Assembly: GCA_036339295.1 (NCBI GenBank)
Contig: JAYZBK010000152.1
Coordinates: forward strand, 1 to 5,244
Direction of reading: 5' to 3'
Source: GCA-002862325 sp036339295
GTDB taxonomy: Bacteria; Planctomycetota; Phycisphaerae; Phycisphaerales; SM1A02
DNA: 5,244 nucleotides
In this document: piece by piece, positions 1 through 5,244 of the stretch
Numbering within the stretch: the first letter of the stretch is position 1
Layout of the letters: each line of letters starts with the position of its first letter
Program-made: the position numbers and the translations under genes
The notes under the pieces: generated by a model
Told to the model about the DNA's origin: nothing
Databases searched by the model: none
Seen by the model: only the letters and a program-made list of their open reading frames with translations

Positions 1-1213
1 TGTTCTCGAGCCGGTCGTTCGCCTCCGCGGCGAGGTCGGCCAACGCCTCGATCGCGTCGGCGGTCACCACCACCACGATGCCCTCGGTCGCGAGGAGCTG
101 CTTCTGCTGGTCGACGAGGTTGGCCTCGGGTTCCACGAGGATCCGGCGGAAGTCCTCGGGGCCGAGGCCCGTGAGCTCGACCCGGATCGGGAAGCGACCC
201 TGGAGTTCCGGCATGAGGTCGCTGATCGACGCCTTGTGGAAGGCGCCCGCGGCGATGAAGAGGATCCCGTCGGTCTTGACGACGCCGTGCTTGGTGTTGA
301 CCGAGGAACCCTCGACGATCGGGAGGAGATCTCGCTGGACGCCCTCGCGGCTCACGTCGGCGCCGCGGCTCTCCGGGGTGGCGACCTTGTCGATCTCGTC
401 GATGAAGACGATGCCGTCCTGCTCGACCCGTTCGATCGCGGCCTCGACCGCTCGATCCTGGTCGATCAGCGGCTCGGTCTCCTGTTCGACCAGGAGCTCG
501 AGCGCCCGGGGGACGGCGACCTTCCGTCGATGGGTCCTGCTCGGGAGCATCGACTCGAGCATCGAACCGATCCCGCCCATGGCCGGATCGCCCTGGTCCG
601 GTCCGAGTCCCATCGCGGGGATGGTCGGCTTCTCGCGGACGGTGATCTCGACCTCCTGGTCGTCGAAGAGACCGGCATCGAGCTTCTCGCGGAGACGCTG
701 CCGGACCCGATCGTGGGGATCGTCCTCGCCGGTCGACGCCGGCGCGGCCGGACGGGTCTCGGCTCCCTCGTCCCCGAGCAGGATCGCCACGAGCCGGTCC
801 TTCGCCGCGGTCTCGGCCCGCTCCCGCACCGACTCCGCCTGCTCCTGCCGGGTCATGCGGATCGCCACCTCGACGAGATCCCGGATCATCGACTCGACGT
901 CCCGTCCCACGTAGCCCACCTCGGTGAACTTGGTGGCCTCGACCTTCACGAACGGGGCCTTGAGGAGCGCCGCCAGTCGCCGGGCGATCTCCGTCTTGCC
1001 CACCCCGGTCGGTCCCAGCATCACGATGTTCCGCGGCACGACCTCCCGGGCCAGCGAGGCCGGGAGTCGGCGGCGACGCCATCGGTTCCGCATCGCGACC
1101 GCCACGGCGCGCTTGGCCTCGTGCTGGCCGACGATGTGTCGGTCGAGGGCCGAGACGACCTCGGTCGGGGTGAGGGAGTCGGTCTGTCCTTCCGGGTCGG
1201 CGGATTCGGTCAT
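1..1213 (-). CDS. hslU: ATP-dependent protease ATPase subunit HslU, C-terminus cut by window edge
   Basis: HslU (ClpY) is the AAA+ hexameric unfoldase that recognises cytoplasmic substrates and threads them into the HslV peptidase. 404 residues are visible; the family is about 440-450 long, so roughly 40 C-terminal residues, including the sensor-2 Arg region, lie beyond base 1. Seen: N-terminal LDRHIVGQ (23-30); Walker A GPTGVGKT (67-74); the pore loop GYVG (100-103) in the family context KFTEVGYVGRD; an HslU-type I-domain insertion (about 110-255); Walker B VFIDEID (269-275); and LQGRFPIRVEL with R340 at the expected arginine-finger position. All visible catalytic motifs are intact. Start: ATG at 1213 is chosen, but an in-frame ATG at 1222 (adding MWP) cannot be excluded, and neither has a clear Shine-Dalgarno. 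hslV normally lies directly upstream of hslU; here the upstream neighbour is a divergent lipoprotein gene. Identity is certain; the start is not. Confidence 0.97.
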   Translation of the reverse strand, partial: MTESADPEGQTDSLTPTEVVSALDRHIVGQHEAKRAVAVAMRNRWRRRRLPASLAREVVPRNIVMLGPTGVGKTEIARRLAALLKAPFVKVEATKFTEVGYVGRDVESMIRDLVEVAIRMTRQEQAESVRERAETAAKDRLVAILLGDEGAETRPAAPASTGEDDPHDRVRQRLREKLDAGLFDDQEVEITVREKPTIPAMGLGPDQGDPAMGGIGSMLESMLPSRTHRRKVAVPRALELLVEQETEPLIDQDRAVEAAIERVEQDGIVFIDEIDKVATPESRGADVSREGVQRDLLPIVEGSSVNTKHGVVKTDGILFIAAGAFHKASISDLMPELQGRFPIRVELTGLGPEDFRRILVEPEANLVDQQKQLLATEGIVVVVTADAIEALADLAAEANDRLEN

Positions 1214-1256
1214 GGGCCACATGCTAGGTCGAGCCGGTGGGCGATACACTCCGGCC
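1214..1256. promoter_or_regulatory. Divergent intergenic region with possible back-to-back promoters
   Basis: Only 43 bases separate the hslU and lipoprotein start codons, so any promoter for either gene must lie here or inside the opposite gene. On the plus strand TACACT (1245-1250) matches the -10 consensus at 4 of 6 positions and ends six bases before the ATG at 1257. On the minus strand TAGCAT (1226-1221) also matches 4 of 6 and ends seven bases before the hslU ATG at 1213. Neither start has a purine-rich Shine-Dalgarno. The spacing would place transcription starts at or next to the ATGs, which fits leaderless mRNAs. The -35 matches are poor (about 2 of 6), and such hexamers arise by chance, so this is a weak prediction. 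If the upstream hslU ATG at 1222 is used, the minus-strand hexamer would overlap the start codon and the model fails for hslU. Confidence 0.25.
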
Positions 1257-1739
1257 ATGCACCGTACGAGCAGGTCCATCGCGATCGCCCTGCGTCGGTC
1301 CCTCCTGGGGCTGGCGGCGCTCGGGGGATTCGTCGGCTGCGCGACCGTCGAGCCGACGACCGACGGCACCTTCGAGATCCGGGCGGGCGAGGTCGGACCG
1401 GTCGACGGCTGGAGCGACACCGATCTCACGCTCGGAGGCGATCGGGTCTCCATGTCGCCGGAGGTCGCGGTCCGCGAGGACATGATCGAGGCCGCCGAAC
1501 GGACCACCGACGCCCGGGGCCGCCCCGCCGTCCTCGTGCGGCTGGATGTCGAGGGCGCCGCCGCGCTCGAGCGCCTCTGCGTCGAGCAGCTCAGCCGACC
1601 CATCGTCGTCATCGTCGACGGACGGGCCGTCTCCGCCCCGATCGTGATGAGTCCGCTGTCCTCGATGTTCATCATCGCCCACGAGGGGCTCACCGAGGAG
1701 GAGTGCGACCGACTGGTCGCTCGACTCGAGGACCACTGA
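1257..1739 (+). CDS. Predicted lipoprotein with a lone SecD P1-head-like domain
   Basis: A 160-residue protein. The N-terminus has an Arg-containing charged region (residues 2-14), a hydrophobic stretch (15-26) and a lipobox-like FVGC with Cys28, predicting signal peptidase II cleavage and lipid anchoring. The mature part resembles the periplasmic P1-head domain of SecD: FEIR (39-42), a segment ending in an EAAER helix (78-82), VLVRLDVEGAAALERL (92-107, compare the SecD pattern of a beta strand, then EGA and a helix), VIVDGRAVSAP (118-128, very close to the SecD DG-x-V-x-SAP motif), and a final LTEEECDRLVARLED (145-159), matching the terminal SecD helix. There are no transmembrane helices and no SecD membrane part, so it cannot be a translocase subunit alone; its function is unknown. 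The ATG at 1257 gives a proper signal peptide; longer in-frame starts back to 924 lie antisense inside hslU. No Shine-Dalgarno is visible. It lies 37 bases before aroC on the same strand. Confidence 0.85.
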   Translation: MHRTSRSIAIALRRSLLGLAALGGFVGCATVEPTTDGTFEIRAGEVGPVDGWSDTDLTLGGDRVSMSPEVAVREDMIEAAERTTDARGRPAVLVRLDVEGAAALERLCVEQLSRPIVVIVDGRAVSAPIVMSPLSSMFIIAHEGLTEEECDRLVARLEDH

Positions 1740-1768
1740 CCGAGTCGCCGCGTCGACGCGAGCGCCCT

Positions 1769-1772
1769 GGAG
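1769..1772 (+). promoter_or_regulatory. Possible ribosome binding site of aroC
   Basis: GGAG sits four bases before the ATG at 1777. The spacing is short for a Shine-Dalgarno site but supports this start, which also gives the usual chorismate synthase N-terminus with GESHG near residue 10. Confidence 0.45.
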
Positions 1773-1776
1773 CACC

Positions 1777-2961
1777 ATGGCCGAACTCACCTATCGCACC
1801 GCCGGCGAATCACATGGCCCCGGTGTCGTCTCGTTCCTCGAGGGCCTGCCGCGCGGGGTCGAGATCGACTCCGACTTCATCGACGGCGAACTGCGGCGTC
1901 GGCAGGGGGGATACGGTCGAGGCGGTCGGCAGCGGATCGAGACCGACAAGGCCACCTGGCTCGGCGGCGTCCGCCTCGGTCGCACGACCGGGGCGCCCGT
2001 CGCGATGCTCGTCCCGAACCGGGACAGTCGCCTCGACGATCTCGAACGCACGCCCCCGGTCGAGCGGCCGCGTCCCGGGCACGCGGACCTCGCGGGCAGC
2101 CTCAAGTGGCTGGTGCCGGACTGTCGCGAGACGCTCGAGCGGGCGAGTGCCCGGGAGACCGCGGGTCGCACGGGCATGGGCGCCCTGGCTCGATGCATGC
2201 TTCGCGATCTCGGGATCGAGGTCTTCGGCTTCGTGCGGGGCGGAGGACCCGACCCTGCCGCGATCGGGGACTTCGAGGTCACGGAATCGAACTGGCGGGA
2301 GCTCAAGGTGGCACGGGATGCCAGCGAGGTCTACCTGCCGGACCCCGAAGCGAGTGCCGCGATGATCGCGAGCATCCGCCAGGCCAAGATCGACAAGGAC
2401 ACCGTCGGTGGATTCGTCGAGGTCCACGTGTTCGGCTGTCCGCCGGGTCTCGGGTCGTGCGTGCAGTGGAGCGATCGGCTCGACGCGCGGCTCGCCTACG
2501 CGGTGATGGGCATCCAGGCGTTCAAGGCGGTCGAGATCGGTCTCGGGGTCGAGTGCGGCCGACGCAACGGGTCCGGCGTCCACGACCCGATCGGCTTCGA
2601 CGCCGCCCGCGCCGACGAGCGGAACCTCGGGTTCGTCCGGGAATCGAACAACGCCGGCGGGCTCGAAGGTGGCATGACCGACGGCATGCCGGTGGTGGTC
2701 CGGGGCACGATGAAGCCGATCGCCACCCTGCTCCGCGGGCTTCCGAGCGTGAACCTCGTCAGCCGGAAGCCGGAGGACAGCCAGTACGAGCGAAGCGACG
2801 TCAGCGCCATCGCCGCGGCCAGCGTGGTGGCGGAGAACGTCGTCGCCCTGGAGATCGCCCGTGCGGTGCGGGCGAAGTTCGGCGGCGACTCGATGGAGGA
2901 GGTCGAGGCGCAGCTCGAGGCGTACCTCGCCATGGCCCGGGCGCTTCCCGCGACCGACTGA
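1777..2961 (+). CDS. aroC: Chorismate synthase
   Basis: AroC catalyses the last shikimate-pathway step in the cytoplasm: anti-1,4-elimination of phosphate from 5-enolpyruvylshikimate-3-phosphate to give chorismate, using reduced FMN; the family is homotetrameric. The 394-residue length suits the longer bacterial form. Seen: GESHGP (10-15) with His13; RRRQGGYGRGGRQ (40-52); TTGAPVAMLVPNRD (70-83); RPGHADLAG (98-106 onward) with His102, the second conserved catalytic His; ERASARETAGR (121-131); ESNNAGGLEGGMTDG (about 289-303); MKPIATLL beginning just before Lys313; and C-terminal RSDVSAIAAASVVAE (339-353), the third family signature. All expected active-site motifs are present. There is no extra flavin-reductase domain, so it is of the monofunctional type and needs an external source of reduced FMN. 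It follows the lipoprotein gene by 37 bases with no visible terminator, and the kinase/phospho-lyase gene starts 14 bases after its stop, so co-transcription is likely. Confidence 0.98.
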   Translation: MAELTYRTAGESHGPGVVSFLEGLPRGVEIDSDFIDGELRRRQGGYGRGGRQRIETDKATWLGGVRLGRTTGAPVAMLVPNRDSRLDDLERTPPVERPRPGHADLAGSLKWLVPDCRETLERASARETAGRTGMGALARCMLRDLGIEVFGFVRGGGPDPAAIGDFEVTESNWRELKVARDASEVYLPDPEASAAMIASIRQAKIDKDTVGGFVEVHVFGCPPGLGSCVQWSDRLDARLAYAVMGIQAFKAVEIGLGVECGRRNGSGVHDPIGFDAARADERNLGFVRESNNAGGLEGGMTDGMPVVVRGTMKPIATLLRGLPSVNLVSRKPEDSQYERSDVSAIAAASVVAENVVALEIARAVRAKFGGDSMEEVEAQLEAYLAMARALPATD

Positions 2962-2964
2962 GCC

Positions 2965-2968
2965 GGAG
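2965..2968 (+). promoter_or_regulatory. Ribosome binding site of the kinase/phospho-lyase gene
   Basis: GGAG lies in the 14-base gap after the aroC stop, seven bases before the ATG at 2976. This good spacing supports that start and suggests translation from a shared aroC transcript. Confidence 0.6.
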
Positions 2969-2975
2969 TCGTTCC

Positions 2976-5244
2976 ATGCGATCCGATCCACCATCCGTCG
3001 AGGGATCGATCCCCGATCGGAGCACGATCGAGTCGCTGGTGCAGGCACGCTGGGGACGATCACCGGTCGAGCTCGTCCGCCTGCCCGGGGAGAACCTCAA
3101 TCTGCTGGCCCGCTTCGACGGCGGCGAGCAGGCGATCGTCAAGATCTCGACCGACCGGGATGCCCGCCCCGAGCTCGAGCAGGCGGTGGTCGACGTCCTC
3201 GATGCGGCGGGGCTGCCGGTGCCGACGACGATCGCGGCTGAAGACGGCGGAACGGTGGTGCCGTCGACGCTGGAAGGAGTCCCGGCGACGGTTCGGATGC
3301 AGCGGCTCCTGCCCGGCGCGGGCTGGCGCGACCGACCGACCTCCCCGGCACTGGCTCGCCGAATCGGCGGCGTGGTCGCCGAGGTCCATGCGGCCCTGCG
3401 GGGTTTCGACCATCCCCTCGCGGATCGAAGCCATGCCTGGGACGTGGCGACCGCGGACGACCATCGACGGTCGATCGGACTGGTGCGGGACCCCGCGCGT
3501 CGACGAGCGGTCGAGTCGATCCTGCAGGAGCATGTCGCCATCGTGCGGCCGGGACTCGCCTCGTGTCCCGGCGGGTGCCTCCACGGCGATCTCAACGACG
3601 AGAACATCCTCGTGGACGGCGAGACGGTCGTGGGGATCGTCGACTTCGGCGACGTGCTGCGTGGTTCGCTCGTCCAGGACCTCGGCATCACCCTCGCCTA
3701 CGCGATCCAGCACGGCACCACGCCGAACCTCGAGCTGGCCGCGCAGGTGCTCGCGGGATACGAGGCGTCGCGTCGCCTCGAACCGAGCGAACGCGAGATC
3801 CTCTTCCCGCTCGTTCGCTCGAGGCTCGCCAGCAGCGCGCTGGTCGGCGCGACGCGCCGGGTCGAGGACGACGCCCACTCGACCTGGTTCTCGCACGAGG
3901 AGACGACCTGGCGGGCGATCGAGGGCCTGGCGTCGATGTCGCCGGCCGACGGCGCCCGGGCGCTCGGCATCGGCGACGACCGAGGCCCTTCGGTCGACGC
4001 CCTCGTCTCCCGCAGACGCGCCGTCGCGGGGTCGAACCTCTCGATCAGCTACGAGTCGCCGCTCCACATCGTCCGCGGCCGGGGGCCGTACCTGCACGAC
4101 TCCGACGGCCGTCCCTTCCTCGACCTGGTCAACAACGTCTGCCACGTCGGCCACTGCCACCCGCGGGTGGTCGAGGCCGCCGGAAGGCAGGCGGCCCGCC
4201 TGAACACCAACACCCGGTACCTCCACGAGTCGTTCCTCGACTACGCGGATCGCCTGGCGGCGCTGCTGCCCGATCCCATCGACACGGTCTTCCTCGTGAA
4301 CAGCGGATCGGAGGCGAACGAGCTCGCCCTCCGTCTCGCCCGCGCCGCGACGGGCGCCCGCGACGTGCTGGTGATCGACGGGGCGTACCACGGCAACACC
4401 GGCCGGTGCGTCGACATGAGCCCCTACAAGTTCGACGGCCTCGGCGGATCGGGGCGGCCCGACTGGGTGCACGTGGTTCCCAGCCCCGATCGGTACCGCG
4501 GTCTCGTCCGGGGCGACGGCGACGACGTCGGTGCGGCGTATGCCCTCGAGCTCGCGACCGTCGTCGGGGAGGCGTGCGCCGCCGGACGCTCGATCGCCGG
4601 GTTCTTCGCCGAGCCGATCCTCTCGTGCGGCGGCCAGGTCCCGCTGCCGCGGGGGTACCTCGGTGCCGCGTTCGACCACGTCCGCCGGGCCGGCGGCGTC
4701 TGCATCGCGGACGAGGTGCAGGTGGGATTCGGTCGGGTCGGCGATGCGTTCTGGGGGTTCGAGCTCGACGCCGCCGACGGGCGCGATCCCGTCGTTCCCG
4801 ACATCGTGGTCATGGGCAAGCCGATCGGGAACGGCCATCCGATGGGGGCGGTGGCCACGACCCGGGCGATCGCCGACGCGTTCGCGAACGGGATGGAGTT
4901 CTTCTCGACCTTCGGCGGCAACCCCGTCAGCTGCGAGATCGGCATGGCGGTGCTCGACGTGATCGAGGACGAAGGCCTGCAGGAACGGGCCCGGTCCACG
5001 GGCACGCGGCTCCTCGAGGGACTCCACCGACTGGAGGAACGACACGAGATCGTGGGCGACGTGCGGGGACGGGGTCTCTTCCTCGGGTTCGAGCTCGTGC
5101 GCGACCGGACGACGCTCGAACCGGCGGACGCCGAGGCGACCGCGCTCGTGAACGCGATGCGGGAACGGGGCGTGCTGCTCAGCACCGACGGTCCGCTGCA
5201 CAACGTGATCAAGATCAAGCCACCGCTCGTCGTGGACGAGGGAG
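2976..5244 (+). CDS. APH-family kinase fused to class-III PLP ammoniophospholyase (ETNPPL/PHYKPL-like), C-terminus cut by window edge
   Basis: 756 residues are visible and the frame is open at the right edge; about 25-40 residues are probably missing. The N-terminal half (about 30-330) is an aminoglycoside-phosphotransferase-fold kinase: candidate ATP-binding Lys56 in AIVKIS, catalytic loop HGDLNDEN (203-210) with Asp205, and metal-binding DFGD (223-226) followed by a QDLGITLAYA helix, a pattern like hydroxylysine kinase relatives. From about 345 a class-III PLP domain begins: NNVCHVGHCHPRVVEAA, LNTNTRYLHES, NSGSEANE (442-449), YHGN (471-474), ADEVQVGFGR with Asp579, MGKPIGNGHP with Schiff-base Lys615, TFGGNPVSCE and LLSTDGPLHNVIKIKPPL near the end. 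These match, as I recall them, vertebrate ETNPPL/PHYKPL, which split phosphoethanolamine or 5-phosphohydroxylysine into aldehyde, ammonia and phosphate. Inference: one chain phosphorylates an amino alcohol and then eliminates the phosphate. The substrate cannot be read from the sequence; a plain omega-aminotransferase is the less likely alternative. No signal peptide is evident, so it is probably cytosolic. Confidence 0.9.
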   Translation, partial: MRSDPPSVEGSIPDRSTIESLVQARWGRSPVELVRLPGENLNLLARFDGGEQAIVKISTDRDARPELEQAVVDVLDAAGLPVPTTIAAEDGGTVVPSTLEGVPATVRMQRLLPGAGWRDRPTSPALARRIGGVVAEVHAALRGFDHPLADRSHAWDVATADDHRRSIGLVRDPARRRAVESILQEHVAIVRPGLASCPGGCLHGDLNDENILVDGETVVGIVDFGDVLRGSLVQDLGITLAYAIQHGTTPNLELAAQVLAGYEASRRLEPSEREILFPLVRSRLASSALVGATRRVEDDAHSTWFSHEETTWRAIEGLASMSPADGARALGIGDDRGPSVDALVSRRRAVAGSNLSISYESPLHIVRGRGPYLHDSDGRPFLDLVNNVCHVGHCHPRVVEAAGRQAARLNTNTRYLHESFLDYADRLAALLPDPIDTVFLVNSGSEANELALRLARAATGARDVLVIDGAYHGNTGRCVDMSPYKFDGLGGSGRPDWVHVVPSPDRYRGLVRGDGDDVGAAYALELATVVGEACAAGRSIAGFFAEPILSCGGQVPLPRGYLGAAFDHVRRAGGVCIADEVQVGFGRVGDAFWGFELDAADGRDPVVPDIVVMGKPIGNGHPMGAVATTRAIADAFANGMEFFSTFGGNPVSCEIGMAVLDVIEDEGLQERARSTGTRLLEGLHRLEERHEIVGDVRGRGLFLGFELVRDRTTLEPADAEATALVNAMRERGVLLSTDGPLHNVIKIKPPLVVDEG

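Noticed and set aside
924..1256. N-terminal extension of the lipoprotein gene to an upstream in-frame ATG
   Set aside because: The extension lies antisense within hslU and would bury the signal peptide and lipobox that begin naturally at 1257.
1749..1760. Perfect 12-base palindrome CGCGTCGACGCG between the lipoprotein gene and aroC
   Set aside because: It has no loop and no following T-run, so it is not a convincing terminator. Short CG/TCGA palindromes are common by chance in this sequence. An operator site is possible but unsupported.
236..2365. Plus-strand open frame of 709 codons across hslU, the lipoprotein gene and the start of aroC
   Set aside because: It is antisense to hslU and out of frame with two well-supported genes. 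Its Arg/Gly/Pro/His-rich translation resembles no family I know; long empty frames are expected at this GC content.
1810..3063. Minus-strand open frame of 417 codons opposite aroC
   Set aside because: Antisense shadow of a gene with all chorismate synthase signatures; no recognisable motifs of its own.
3160..4203. Plus-strand open frame of 347 codons within the fusion gene
   Set aside because: Different frame from the kinase and PLP motifs, with an Arg/Ser/Thr-rich translation typical of a frame-shadow.
3060..5201. Minus-strand open frame of 713 codons opposite the fusion gene
   Set aside because: It is fully antisense to a protein with clear kinase and PLP motifs, and its translation is a low-complexity Arg/Asp/Val/His shadow.

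Overview
The window is a compact, very GC-rich bacterial segment with four genes and almost no spacer DNA. One gene points left: hslU, running off the left edge. Three point right: a small lipoprotein gene, aroC, and a long kinase/phospho-lyase fusion running off the right edge. No RNA gene, mobile element, CRISPR array or long repeat was seen. No non-coding stretch exceeds about 45 bases. The lipoprotein signal and a monofunctional AroC suggest a Gram-negative-type bacterium. The high GC, Arg-rich proteins and free-standing SecD-head lipoprotein made me think of Planctomycetota (Phycisphaerae), but that is a low-confidence guess that only a phylogeny could settle.

Layout: 1-1213 (minus) encodes most of HslU, the AAA+ unfoldase of the HslUV protease. 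Only about 40 C-terminal residues lie outside the window. Its start faces that of the next gene across 43 bases (1214-1256), and both genes have weak -10-like hexamers suited to leaderless or near-leaderless mRNAs. 1257-1739 (plus) encodes a 160-residue predicted lipoprotein whose mature part looks like the periplasmic P1-head domain of SecD alone. 1777-2961 (plus) is aroC, chorismate synthase, the last step of the shikimate pathway. 2976-5244 (plus), 14 bases after aroC, encodes an APH-type small-molecule kinase fused to a class-III PLP enzyme. The PLP half closely resembles the vertebrate ammoniophospholyases ETNPPL and PHYKPL rather than an ordinary transaminase.

The most noteworthy gene is the fusion. 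It appears to combine two successive steps in one chain: phosphorylation of an amino alcohol (ethanolamine or hydroxylysine type), then PLP-dependent elimination of phosphate and ammonia to give an aldehyde. The M23-peptidase-like segment I recall in some larger relatives is absent. The three rightward genes are close enough to be one transcript, but no shared pathway links them. I see ordinary housekeeping plus one interesting enzyme architecture, not a clearly new multi-gene system.
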